64,000 nucleotides of DNA from positions 7,030 to 71,029 of the forward strand of contig CAJTZF010000015.1 in the NCBI GenBank assembly GCA_910584245.1, given 5' to 3'. Source of the stretch: an uncultured Eubacterium sp. Lineage in GTDB: Bacteria; Bacillota; Clostridia; Lachnospirales; Lachnospiraceae. This document shows, one piece after another, positions 42,996-50,711 of this stretch. The translations under genes were made by a program, and so were the position numbers. The notes under the pieces were generated by a model. That model had not been told where the DNA came from. It saw only the letters and a list, made by a program, of their open reading frames with translations, and ran no database searches. Within the stretch, counting starts at the first letter, position 1. The number at the start of each line of letters is the position of its first letter.

Positions 42996-43071
42996 ATAAC
43001 TGTAGATAGAAATGCAAAGTATGTCTTTCTTATTGTTTGGGCAGTATAGCACACTAGAAAGGGTGATCATT

Positions 43072-45633
43072 ATGAACATTACAAAGTTTACACAAAAGTC
43101 AGTGGAGATTTTGAACAGTCTTGAAAAGATCGCATACGATTTTGGGGCACAGGAGATTGTGCAAGAGCATTTATTGTATGGAATGTTGACGATTGAGGAC
43201 AGTCTTCTGAAAAAACTTGTCGAAAAAATGGAGATTGACAGTGATGTTTTTTTGGCGCAAGTGGAAGGACTTGTGAGAAAGCGGCCGCAGGTAAGCGGAG
43301 GGCAGGTTTATATTGGGGAATCGTTGAATAAGGTGCTTGTCTATGCTGAAAATGAGGCAAAGGCTTTGGGGGATGAGTATGTTTCTGTGGAGCATTTGTT
43401 TCTGAGCTTGTTGCGGAAGCCATCCAAAGAGGTGAAGCAGCTGTTACAGGATTTTCAGATTGACCGGGAGCGGTTTTTGCAGGCGTTATCCAAGATCCGG
43501 GGAAATCAGAAAGTGACGACGGATAATCCGGAAGCGGTTTATGACAGTCTAAATAAATATGGTTATGATTTGGTGGAACGGGCGAAACAGCACAAGCTGG
43601 ATCCGGTTATTGGCAGGGATGCCGAAATACGGAATATGATCCGCATTTTATCCAGGAAGACGAAAAATAATCCGGTGATGATCGGGGAACCGGGTGTTGG
43701 AAAGACGGCGGCGGTGGAGGGGCTTGCCCAGCGGATTGTCCGTGGGGATGTACCGGATGCCTTAAAGGATAAACAGATTTTTGCTTTGGATATGGGGTCT
43801 CTTGTGGCAGGGGCAAAATATAGGGGTGAGTTTGAAGAGCGGTTAAAGGCTGTGCTGGAGGAAGTGAAGGAAAGCGACGGGAAAATCATTTTGTTTGTCG
43901 ATGAGCTTCATACCATTGTAGGAGCGGGGAAAACAGAGGGCGCTATGGATGCGGGCAATATGCTCAAGCCGATGCTAGCCAGGGGAGAGCTGCACTGTAT
44001 CGGCGCTACGACGCTGGATGAGTACCGCATGTATATAGAAAAGGATGCTGCTCTTGAGAGAAGGTTCCAGCCGGTACTTGTGGATGAGCCTACGGTAGAG
44101 GACACTATTTCCATATTGCGTGGGTTGAAGGACCGCTATGAGGTTTTTCATGGGGTAAAAATAATGGATGCGGCCCTAGTCAGTGCGGCCGTGCTTTCTA
44201 ACCGTTATATTTCAGACCGTTTTTTGCCGGATAAGGCGATAGACTTAGTAGATGAGGCATGTGCCCTGATTAAGACGGAGCTGGATTCCATGCCAACGGA
44301 ACTGGATGATGTGCAGCGTCACATTATGCAGCTTGAGATAGAAGAGGCGGCGTTGAAAAAGGAGACGGATAACCTAAGCCGGGAACGGCTGGAGAATTTG
44401 CAGAAGGAGCTCGCCGAGCTAAGGGAGCAGTTCGCTGGCGCAAAAGCGAAATGGGACAATGAAAAAGGAATTGTGGAAAAAATACATGCATTAAAGGCGG
44501 AGCTGGAAGATGTCAACGGTCAGATTGAGGTGGCGAAGAACAGCTACGACCTGGAGAGGGCTGCCCAGCTTCAGTACGGAGATCTGCCGAGGGTTATGAA
44601 GCAGCTTGAGGAGGCAGAGGAAAAGGCTAAACACAGTGATCAGTCGATGGTACATGAAAGCGTTTCGGAGGAAGAAATCGCGAAAATTATTTCCAGGTGG
44701 ACAGGGATTCCGGTTTCCAAACTTACAGAGTCAGAAAGAAATAAAACCCTTCATTTAGATGATGCCCTACATAAGCGGGTTGTGGGGCAGGATGAGGGTG
44801 TGACGAAAGTGACGGAAGCAATTCTTCGTTCAAAAGCAGGGATCAAGGATCCGAATAAGCCAATTGGCTCCTTTCTTTTCATGGGGCCGACGGGAGTGGG
44901 AAAGACCGAACTCGCGAAAAGCCTGGCAGAGAACCTATTTGACAATGAGCAGAACATGGTGCGGATAGATATGAGCGAGTATATGGAAAAGCACTCTGTC
45001 TCTCGTTTGATTGGGGCTCCTCCGGGATACGTCGGATATGAGGAGGGCGGACAGCTTACAGAGGCGGTGCGCAGAAAACCATATTCTGTTGTGCTTTTTG
45101 ATGAAATTGAAAAAGCGCACCCGGACGTATTTAATGTATTTCTTCAAATTCTTGATGATGGGCGGGTGACGGATTCCAAAGGGCGGACGGTGGACTTTAA
45201 AAATACGATTTTGATTATGACCTCAAATCTTGGCGCGGAATATCTTCTGGAAGGAATTGATGAAGATGGATCAATCCGCCCGGAGGCTGAAAATCTTGTT
45301 ATGGAGAAATTGCGGAGGAGTTTTAAGCCGGAGTTCTTAAACCGCCTGGATGAAATTATTATGTTTAAGCCATTGTCACGCGACAATATACGGGGGATTA
45401 TTGATTTGCTCGTGGCGGATCTCAATCGTCGGCTTGCGGACCGGGAATTGTCTGTGGATCTTACGGATGCTGCCAGGGAAAAGATTGTAGAGCAGGCTTA
45501 CGAACCGGCTTATGGGGCAAGGCCTTTGAAGCGGTATATACAAAAAAATGTAGAGACGCTTCTGGCGAAAAAAATCCTTTCAGATGAGCTTCATCCAGGA
45601 GAAACATTTCTTATTGATGAGAACAGCTTTTGA
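43072..45633 (+). CDS. clpB: ClpB-type protein disaggregase
   Basis: 853-residue AAA+ chaperone that, with DnaK, pulls proteins out of aggregates. N domain (1-145), first ATPase with Walker A GEPGVGKT at ~205-212 and Walker B ILFVDELHT, a coiled-coil M domain (~405-525) which separates ClpB from ClpC and ClpA, and second ATPase with Walker A GPTGVGKT at ~605-612. No ClpP-binding IGL-type loop is evident. ATG 43072 has AAAGGGTGATC upstream; the longer frame has no such site. Controlled by a perfect CIRCE, so HrcA-regulated heat shock. Confidence 0.96.
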   Translation: MNITKFTQKSVEILNSLEKIAYDFGAQEIVQEHLLYGMLTIEDSLLKKLVEKMEIDSDVFLAQVEGLVRKRPQVSGGQVYIGESLNKVLVYAENEAKALGDEYVSVEHLFLSLLRKPSKEVKQLLQDFQIDRERFLQALSKIRGNQKVTTDNPEAVYDSLNKYGYDLVERAKQHKLDPVIGRDAEIRNMIRILSRKTKNNPVMIGEPGVGKTAAVEGLAQRIVRGDVPDALKDKQIFALDMGSLVAGAKYRGEFEERLKAVLEEVKESDGKIILFVDELHTIVGAGKTEGAMDAGNMLKPMLARGELHCIGATTLDEYRMYIEKDAALERRFQPVLVDEPTVEDTISILRGLKDRYEVFHGVKIMDAALVSAAVLSNRYISDRFLPDKAIDLVDEACALIKTELDSMPTELDDVQRHIMQLEIEEAALKKETDNLSRERLENLQKELAELREQFAGAKAKWDNEKGIVEKIHALKAELEDVNGQIEVAKNSYDLERAAQLQYGDLPRVMKQLEEAEEKAKHSDQSMVHESVSEEEIAKIISRWTGIPVSKLTESERNKTLHLDDALHKRVVGQDEGVTKVTEAILRSKAGIKDPNKPIGSFLFMGPTGVGKTELAKSLAENLFDNEQNMVRIDMSEYMEKHSVSRLIGAPPGYVGYEEGGQLTEAVRRKPYSVVLFDEIEKAHPDVFNVFLQILDDGRVTDSKGRTVDFKNTILIMTSNLGAEYLLEGIDEDGSIRPEAENLVMEKLRRSFKPEFLNRLDEIIMFKPLSRDNIRGIIDLLVADLNRRLADRELSVDLTDAAREKIVEQAYEPAYGARPLKRYIQKNVETLLAKKILSDELHPGETFLIDENSF

Positions 45634-45638
45634 TTATG

Positions 45639-45676
45639 TGTAATCCGGTGGAAGAAATGGATTACAACATGTTATT
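45639..45676 (+). terminator. Probable terminator of clpB
   Basis: 8-bp stem TGTAATCC / GGATTACA with a 12-base loop. The T run after it is poor (GTTATTTTC), so the call is tentative. Confidence 0.5.
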
Positions 45677-45711
45677 TTCATGAATAAGTATTTTGGCCGA
45701 CGCAAAAATGA

Positions 45712-45741
45712 TTGACAAGAGGACTGGCTTTGGAGTAAAAT
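45712..45741 (+). promoter_or_regulatory. Promoter of the FN3 protein gene
   Basis: TTGACA (45712-45717), 18-base spacer, TAAAAT (45736-45741). Confidence 0.65.
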
Positions 45742-45750
45742 AAAAAAGGA

Positions 45751-45769
45751 ATGCGCCATTAAGGCGCAT
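45751..45769 (+). promoter_or_regulatory. 5'-leader hairpin of the FN3 protein mRNA
   Basis: Perfect 7-bp stem ATGCGCC / GGCGCAT with loop ATTAA, beginning at or within a few bases of the expected transcript 5' end and upstream of the AAAGGAG site. Such 5'-terminal hairpins often stabilise abundant mRNAs. Confidence 0.5.
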
Positions 45770-45793
45770 GAGAAAAGAAAGGAGAAAATGTAA

Positions 45794-47062
45794 ATGAAAA
45801 ATTATGTAAAAGCAGTTGTAACTTTTGTTTTTTTGATGGCGGCTGTGGCTATTGCACCTACGGTGTCTAAGGCGGCTGTATCAGCGCCGTCCAATTTAAA
45901 GCAGACCGATGCGATCAGAAATGCAGTCGAATTTTCCTGGGATGCAGTAGTGGATGCGGATGCATATTTTTATGAGTGGAGTGCAGATGGAACCAGCTGG
46001 TCAAAGACACAGTATACCTTTGAGCCTAAGATCGTAATTGAAAACCTCAGCGCCGGAAAGTCATACTATGTGAGAGTATCCAGCGTGAAACTGGATCAAA
46101 CGGGCGGTGAAAATGATGAAATCAGTGACTGGACGGAACCGTTTGAAGTGGTTACATCGCCAGATGCTGCTGAATTAAAAGTAACGCCTACCTCTATTTT
46201 GTCAAATTCCATTTCATTGTCATGGCAGAATGTTTCAGGCGCGACCTCCTATGTGATAAAGGATGGGGCAGACAAAGTTCTTGAGACGACGACATCGACA
46301 TCGGTTACGATTGGCAACTTAGTACCGAATACGCTTTATACGATTGATGTTTTTCCAGCCAGGACATCGGCATCGGGATATCAGGCAGCGACTTCCTATT
46401 CCCATCATACAATCCGTACGGCTTCAAATCAAACAGTGCCAGTACCACAGCCAGTTGTAGTAACGGAACCTGGTGCAGCATCGACAGCAAACTTCAATTT
46501 ATATAGCATGCCGTCTAGTACGTCGAATGATGCTACGGTAAGCTTTATCGCAAAGGATCCTTCTGGAAAGGCAATGGGATATGAAATTGAGGTATTTAAA
46601 GTAAAAGGGAATAAGAAAGTAAAGACGGTTTCTTCTACGTCTACAATTTCCAGCAGAGTAAAGCTGTCTAAAAATGTTCCTTATAAATATCGTATGAGAT
46701 ATTTTGTTCAGACAGGCGGGCAGAAGAAATATGGGTCATATTCTGGATTCCGTTACTTCTGTATGCAGAAAATAAGCGGCAAAAAGTATTATAATACCAG
46801 ATCGACTGCTTGCAAGATCAAAATGAAATGGTCCAAGGTTGCCGGTGCTTCCGGTTATACCGTATATGTATCTAAGAGTGCTACAAAGGGATTCAAAAAG
46901 GTTAAGACTTTAGGGAAAAATGCAAAGAGCGTTACATTTAACAAAATCGGAAAGAGTAAGATGAATAAGAATACGACATATTATGTTAAGGTTGTTGCCA
47001 ATGTTAAAGATGGTAAGAAGACGGTTGGCAATGATGCACAGAGAATTCATCGGACATATTAA
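45794..47062 (+). CDS. Secreted fibronectin type III repeat protein
   Basis: 422 residues: signal peptide (cleavage near SKAA-VSA, ~28), then about four FN3-like beta-sandwich domains (about 30-120, 128-210, 230-325, 328-420) with the pattern ISLSWQNVSGATSYVIKDG and CKIKMKWSKVAGASGYTVYV. Separated at ~212-228 by a Pro/Val/Thr linker. The last two domains are Lys-rich, as in Lachnospiraceae surface proteins. No enzyme domain and no sorting signal, so probably a secreted or wall-associated binding protein. AAAGGAG precedes the ATG. A strong leader hairpin and terminator frame the gene as a single unit. Confidence 0.85.
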   Translation: MKNYVKAVVTFVFLMAAVAIAPTVSKAAVSAPSNLKQTDAIRNAVEFSWDAVVDADAYFYEWSADGTSWSKTQYTFEPKIVIENLSAGKSYYVRVSSVKLDQTGGENDEISDWTEPFEVVTSPDAAELKVTPTSILSNSISLSWQNVSGATSYVIKDGADKVLETTTSTSVTIGNLVPNTLYTIDVFPARTSASGYQAATSYSHHTIRTASNQTVPVPQPVVVTEPGAASTANFNLYSMPSSTSNDATVSFIAKDPSGKAMGYEIEVFKVKGNKKVKTVSSTSTISSRVKLSKNVPYKYRMRYFVQTGGQKKYGSYSGFRYFCMQKISGKKYYNTRSTACKIKMKWSKVAGASGYTVYVSKSATKGFKKVKTLGKNAKSVTFNKIGKSKMNKNTTYYVKVVANVKDGKKTVGNDAQRIHRTY

Positions 47063-47087
47063 TAATTTGTAATTTGTGAATAATTTA

Positions 47088-47125
47088 AAGAAGGCGGTGC
47101 GCCGTATGGCGTCCCGTCTTCTTTT
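47088..47125 (+). terminator. Intrinsic terminator of the FN3 gene
   Basis: Long stem (about 15 paired positions, one mismatch): AAGAAGGCGG on the left pairs with CCGTCTTCTT on the right, inner GCGCC / GGCGT, loop GTAT, then TTTT. Confidence 0.88.
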
Positions 47126-47144
47126 AAAATTTGTAGAAATAATT

Positions 47145-47304
47145 CAACCAGACTATTTACAAAATTGTTTATCAAAATCAGGGTTGGAATGCAACGCATT
47201 CAACCAGACTATTTACAAAATTGTTTATCAAAATCAGGGTTGGAATGCAACGCATTCAACCAGATTATTTACAAAATTGTTTATCGAAATCAGGGTTGAA
47301 TGCG
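47145..47304. repeat. 56-bp tandem repeat copied from the 3' end of cotJC
   Basis: Two identical 56-base copies (47145-47200, 47201-47256) and a third, partial copy (47257-~47304) that is the real 3' end of cotJC. On the minus strand each copy contains codons for NPDFDKQFCK and a stop (TAG in the copies, TAA in the gene). Copies differ from the gene by a few substitutions and inserted bases. The junction of copies holds an inverted repeat (GGTTGGAATGC / GCATTCAACC) able to form a hairpin. Confidence 0.85.
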
Positions 47305-47873
47305 TAGAAGTTTTTGCTGTTCAAGTCATCCAGAACAAGGCGAAGTCCTTCGCCGAACCGTTGATAGTGTACAACTTCACGTTCGCGTAAATAGCGGATT
47401 GGGTCGCACACTTCTGGATCCTTTACGAGACGCAGAATATTGTCGTAAGTTAGTCGTGCCTTTTGTTCAGCTGCCATATCTTCGTGCAAGTCTGCGATTG
47501 GATCGCCGGTGGACTGAATCATAGAAGCGCTCCAAGGTTCTCCCGAAGCTGCCTGAGGCCATAAGCCAACAGTGTGGTCAATATAGTAAGGGGCAAAACC
47601 TTGTTCCTGGAGTTCTTCTGCAGTGAGGTTTTTTGTGAGCTGGTGCACGATGGCGCATACTATCTCCATATGGGCTAGCTCTTCTGTTCCTATATCCGTC
47701 AAAACACCAGCCACTTTACGGTTTGTATTGGAATAACGCTGCGAAAGGTAGCGCATTGCAGCGCCAACCTCGCCGTTTGGGCCTCCAAACTGGCTGGTTA
47801 CAACTTTTGCAATTTCGGCGTTTGGCCTTGTGATCTTTACCGGGTACTGTAGTCTTTTTTCATAATTCCACAT
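47265..47873 (-). CDS. cotJC: Spore coat protein CotJC, manganese-catalase family
   Basis: 202 residues of the non-haem Mn-catalase fold: four-helix-bundle metal ligands in DIGTEELAHMEIV (E and H) and in AAEQKARLTYDNI and EREVVHYQRFGE. In Bacillus the protein is part of the inner spore coat. AAGGAGG lies before the ATG, three bases after the cotJB stop. Complete length. Its 3' end has been copied twice downstream as tandem repeats, which do not alter the gene itself. Confidence 0.93.
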   Translation of the reverse strand: MWNYEKRLQYPVKITRPNAEIAKVVTSQFGGPNGEVGAAMRYLSQRYSNTNRKVAGVLTDIGTEELAHMEIVCAIVHQLTKNLTAEELQEQGFAPYYIDHTVGLWPQAASGEPWSASMIQSTGDPIADLHEDMAAEQKARLTYDNILRLVKDPEVCDPIRYLREREVVHYQRFGEGLRLVLDDLNSKNFYAFNPDFDKQFCK

Positions 47874-47876
47874 TGA

Positions 47877-48137
47877 TTAACAACCTCCTTCCCAAGGCCA
47901 AGGACTATCAACCCATGTCCAGCAGCCATTTTCAATATTTACATTTTCATTCGTAAGCGGTCCGTAGTACTTTGTGTATTCTTTTGCTGCCTCATGGTGC
48001 ATTTTTTTATATTTTTCATAGTATCTTAGCGCATCTTCGTCGGTCGGGTGGGTATCCAGATAGAGTACGACATCGTCGATGGCGAACCCAAGCTCCTGAA
48101 TGTAGCGGAGCATTTGTGCTTTGTCTGACTGATTCAT
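47877..48137 (-). CDS. cotJB: Spore coat protein CotJB
   Basis: 86-residue protein with the CotJB pattern: LRYIQELGFAIDDVVLYLDTHP, ALRYYEKYKKMHHEA, then TKYYGPLT and a Trp-rich end (WTWVDSPWPWEGGC). Between cotJA (ATGA overlap) and cotJC, the standard cotJABC order. Supports a sporulating host. Confidence 0.92.
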   Translation of the reverse strand: MNQSDKAQMLRYIQELGFAIDDVVLYLDTHPTDEDALRYYEKYKKMHHEAAKEYTKYYGPLTNENVNIENGCWTWVDSPWPWEGGC

Positions 48138-48415
48138 CGCATACCCCTCCTCATATAATTATTGTTGCAATTGCAATTTTTTTCATTTCTTTGGTGGGAA
48201 GGGCAGGCACAGGCAGCCTTCACTCCCTCGAAAGGAAGAACAAGATCTTCAAAAATAGTGCCATGTTTTAATCCGCCGCAGCCATCCATGACATTCTGCC
48301 ATGTCTGCCAGGGGACATATGCCATAGCAAGGCTTTTATGGCCCTTGTGCGGCATTGGTGCGGGCGGCATTCCCGGCTGTTCACAGCCGCAGGAATTCAT
48401 ATAAGGATTGTTCAT
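48134..48415 (-). CDS. cotJA: Spore coat-associated protein CotJA
   Basis: 93-residue protein: a Pro/Cys-rich N-terminus (MNNPYMNSCGCEQPGMPPAP), then the conserved LAMAYVPWQTWQNVMD and GTIFEDLVLPFEG of CotJA, and a C-terminal Cys/Asn-rich tail. ATG 48415 was chosen for its AAAGGAG site; a longer frame lacks one. First gene of the cotJ operon, divergent from perR. Confidence 0.92.
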   Translation of the reverse strand: MNNPYMNSCGCEQPGMPPAPMPHKGHKSLAMAYVPWQTWQNVMDGCGGLKHGTIFEDLVLPFEGVKAACACPSHQRNEKNCNCNNNYMRRGMR

Positions 48416-48443
48416 TCGAAAAACTCCTTTTTGTTTTTTAGTA

Positions 48444-48470
48444 TAATTTATGACAAAATTCGTCATGAGT
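48444..48470 (-). promoter_or_regulatory. Candidate sporulation-sigma promoter of cotJABC
   Basis: On the minus strand CATAAATTA (-10, 48444-48452) fits the sigma-K-type CATANNNTA, with AC 16 bases upstream (48469-48470). An inverted repeat ATGAC / GTCAT (48450-48466) overlaps it. In B. subtilis cotJ is a sigma-E operon, so the sigma assignment is open. Confidence 0.4.
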
Positions 48471-48490
48471 GAAAAAAATAAAAAAAAGTG

Positions 48491-48519
48491 TTGACAAAAA
48501 CAAAAATATCGGTTACTAT
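48491..48519 (+). promoter_or_regulatory. Promoter of perR-rubrerythrin
   Basis: TTGACA (48491-48496), 17-base spacer, TACTAT (48514-48519). Confidence 0.8.
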
Positions 48520-48526
48520 AAAATAG

Positions 48527-48541
48527 TAATAGTTATTATTA
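48527..48541 (+). promoter_or_regulatory. PerR/Fur box
   Basis: TAATAGTTATTATTA, a 7-1-7 palindrome with one mismatch, close in type to the Per box. It lies just downstream of the -10 over the transcription start, so it would make perR and the rubrerythrin gene self-repressed and induced by peroxide. Confidence 0.6.
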
Positions 48542-48559
48542 TTAAATGAGGTGGAAAAA

Positions 48560-48940
48560 TTGGCTGGAATAAAATACAGTAAGCAGAGGGAGGCGATCCT
48601 GGCTTATCTGCATTCAACGACGGAGCATCCGACGGCAGAGACAATTTATACCAATCTCAAACAGGAAAATGCGAAACTTAGCCTTGGTACTGTTTACCGC
48701 AATTTGAATCTGCTGGCGGCAAGCGGCGAAATTCAAAAACTGTGTTGTGGAGATGGTACAGATCATTTCGACGCCACAGTGGCCCCACATTATCACTTTG
48801 TATGTGAGGAGTGTGGGAAAGTGATGGATTTGGATATGCCGCAGATCGCGTTTGCGGATGAAAAGGCAATGGACAAATGGATTGGCGAAATTCATAATCA
48901 TCAGGTATTTTTTTACGGATTATGTAAAAAATGTATGTAG
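48560..48940 (+). CDS. perR: Peroxide-responsive Fur-family repressor
   Basis: 126-residue Fur-family regulator. Winged-helix domain KYSKQREAILAYLHS ... HPTAETIYTNL ... LSLGTVYRNLNLL; regulatory-metal region DHFDATVAPHYHFVC; structural Zn motifs VCEECGKV and CKKC. The PerR-type Asp in DHFDA and context favour PerR over Fur. The start is TTG 48560, five bases after GAGGTGG; the GTG at 48551 lies within that site. Followed after 66 bases by a rubrerythrin gene. Confidence 0.88.
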   Translation: MAGIKYSKQREAILAYLHSTTEHPTAETIYTNLKQENAKLSLGTVYRNLNLLAASGEIQKLCCGDGTDHFDATVAPHYHFVCEECGKVMDLDMPQIAFADEKAMDKWIGEIHNHQVFFYGLCKKCM

Positions 48941-49006
48941 AGACGTTCTTGAAGGTTTTGGCCGGAGGGACTAAAAAAATAAAAATAAAAAAGGAGAATG
49001 TAAATT

Positions 49007-49552
49007 ATGAAGAAATTTGTATGTACTGTATGTGGATATGTTCATGAAGGAGACTCGGCGCCGGACAAGTGTCCGCAGTGTGGTGTGGGACCGGAGAAAT
49101 TCAAAGAGCAGAGCAGTGATAGCATGACATGGGCAGCAGAGCATGTGGTAGGCGTAGCAAAAGGCGTCAGCGAGGATATCGTAGCTGACCTCCGCGCAAA
49201 CTTTGAGGGCGAGTGCTCAGAAGTGGGGATGTATCTTGCGATGGCCCGTGTGGCTCACAGAGAAGGATATCCGGAGATCGGTCTTTACTGGGAGAAGGCG
49301 GCATGGGAAGAAGCAGAACACGCTGCAAAATTCGCAGAGCTTCTCGGTGAAGTAGTTACCGATTCTACAAAGAAAAATCTGGAAATGCGTGTGGCTGCTG
49401 AAAATGGCGCAACGGCAGGTAAATTTGATCTTGCAAAACGCGCAAAGGCTCAAAATCTGGATGCAATCCATGATACCGTGCACGAGATGGCAAGAGACGA
49501 GGCTAGACATGGAAAAGCGTTTGAGGGACTTCTTAAGAGGTATTTTGGTTAA
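49007..49552 (+). CDS. Reverse rubrerythrin (N-terminal rubredoxin domain)
   Basis: 181 residues. Unlike classical rubrerythrin, the rubredoxin iron site (CTVCGYVHEG ... CPQCG) comes first (~5-30) and the di-iron four-helix domain second (~45-180, with EGECSEVGMY, EEAEHAAKF and ARDEARHGKAF). Such proteins reduce H2O2 and O2 with NAD(P)H in anaerobic clostridia and are known PerR targets. AAAAGGAG precedes the ATG. Likely co-transcribed with perR, terminated at 49573-49606. Confidence 0.93.
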   Translation: MKKFVCTVCGYVHEGDSAPDKCPQCGVGPEKFKEQSSDSMTWAAEHVVGVAKGVSEDIVADLRANFEGECSEVGMYLAMARVAHREGYPEIGLYWEKAAWEEAEHAAKFAELLGEVVTDSTKKNLEMRVAAENGATAGKFDLAKRAKAQNLDAIHDTVHEMARDEARHGKAFEGLLKRYFG

Positions 49553-49572
49553 TCGTACGAATGCTTTGTATA

Positions 49573-49606
49573 GGGGGCTGTTGAAGAGTCGGCAGTCCCC
49601 TTTTTT
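49573..49606 (+). terminator. Intrinsic terminator of perR-rubrerythrin
   Basis: Stem GGGGGCTG / CAGTCCCC (one G-T pair) followed by TTTTTT. Confidence 0.85.
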
Positions 49607-49714
49607 GTTGTCCTATATCACAAGCACAATGAGTGTTATGTTAAATACAGGTCAATTGTCACTTGGACAAAATAATATAGGGCATGGTAAAAATCATGCA
49701 GAAAAGAGGTTGAG

Positions 49715-50692
49715 ATGAAATATCGTAATGTCGGAAATTCAGGTTTAAAGGTAAGTGAAATTGCAGTCGGGAGCTGGATGACAGATCTTTCGGGAAGCCA
49801 ACAGACAAAAATAGCGGAAGAAACGATCCGGCTCGCCTACGACAGCGGCGTTAATTTTTTTGATTGTGCCGATGGTTACAGTGGCGGACAGGCAGAAATA
49901 TTTTTGGGCAGGGTTTTGAAGAGTTATTCCAGAAGTAGCTATGTCGTGTCGAGCAAGGTCTTTTTTCCGACCGGTTCCAGCGTCAACGAACGGGGGCTTT
50001 CGCGGAAGCACATTTTTGAAAATATAGACCGGTCGCTAAAAAATTTGCAGCTTGATTATATTGATTTATATTATTGCCACCGTTTTGATAGCACGACGCC
50101 AATGGAAGAGACGCTTCGCGCGCTAAGCGACTTAGTGTCCCAGGGAAAAATACTCTATTACGGCGTCAGCGAGGAGTGGAGCGGTTCCCGCCTGGAGGAA
50201 GCGCAGCGCATTATTGATAAATACCAGCTTCATCCGCTGACGGCCGTCCAGCCGCAATACAATATGGTCGACCGCTATATTGAACATGAAATTATGGCCG
50301 TTTGCGAAAAATACGGGATTGGTATTACGCCGTTTTCTCCTCTTGCGCAGGGGCTTTTGACTGGGAAATATAAAAGGGGACAGGCTTTTCCAGAGGGTTC
50401 CCGGGCGACACATCAGGCGGATAAGCAAATCAACAATTTGCTCACGGATGAGAATTTAGGGAAAGTAGAAAAATTAGAGAAGATCGCAAATGAAATGAAT
50501 ATATCCGTTTCCGTGCTGGCGCTGGCCTGGATTTTGCGCAAACCAATTATAAGCAGCGTTATTACCGGCGCCAGTAAACCGGCACAGCTCGCCGGGAATC
50601 TGGCTGCCGCCGGCCTGCGCCTGCCGGAGGACGCACTTGCGGAAATAGATTTGGTTCTCGGATTTACTCCGTTTGAAAGGCATGTGGGATAG
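49715..50692 (+). CDS. Aldo/keto reductase
   Basis: 325-residue NADPH-dependent aldo/keto reductase of the YghZ/Kv-beta class. Catalytic tetrad D50, Y55 (FDCADGYSGG), K81 (SSKVFF) and H122 (YYCHRFD); cofactor region ITPFSPLAQGLLTGKY and SSVITGASKPAQL. The TIM-barrel length is normal. Substrate cannot be told; family members reduce methylglyoxal and other carbonyls. It stands alone between perR-rubrerythrin and the leftward OPT gene, with 20 bases to that gene's stop. No clear promoter motif is seen upstream. Confidence 0.92.
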   Translation: MKYRNVGNSGLKVSEIAVGSWMTDLSGSQQTKIAEETIRLAYDSGVNFFDCADGYSGGQAEIFLGRVLKSYSRSSYVVSSKVFFPTGSSVNERGLSRKHIFENIDRSLKNLQLDYIDLYYCHRFDSTTPMEETLRALSDLVSQGKILYYGVSEEWSGSRLEEAQRIIDKYQLHPLTAVQPQYNMVDRYIEHEIMAVCEKYGIGITPFSPLAQGLLTGKYKRGQAFPEGSRATHQADKQINNLLTDENLGKVEKLEKIANEMNISVSVLALAWILRKPIISSVITGASKPAQLAGNLAAAGLRLPEDALAEIDLVLGFTPFERHVG

Positions 50693-50711
50693 CTGTGCGC
50701 TGATATCGAGC

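Noticed and set aside
47145..47304. CRISPR-like array
   Set aside because: The units abut directly with no spacers and derive from the 3' end of cotJC; there are no cas genes.
47076..47390. Open frame of 104 codons on the plus strand
   Set aside because: It runs through a strong terminator hairpin, the 56-bp repeats and the antisense strand of cotJC; its protein is just the translated repeat.
49650..49690. Inverted repeat TTGTC/GACAA before the aldo/keto reductase as operator
   Set aside because: Arms of only five bases and no convincing promoter nearby; could be chance.
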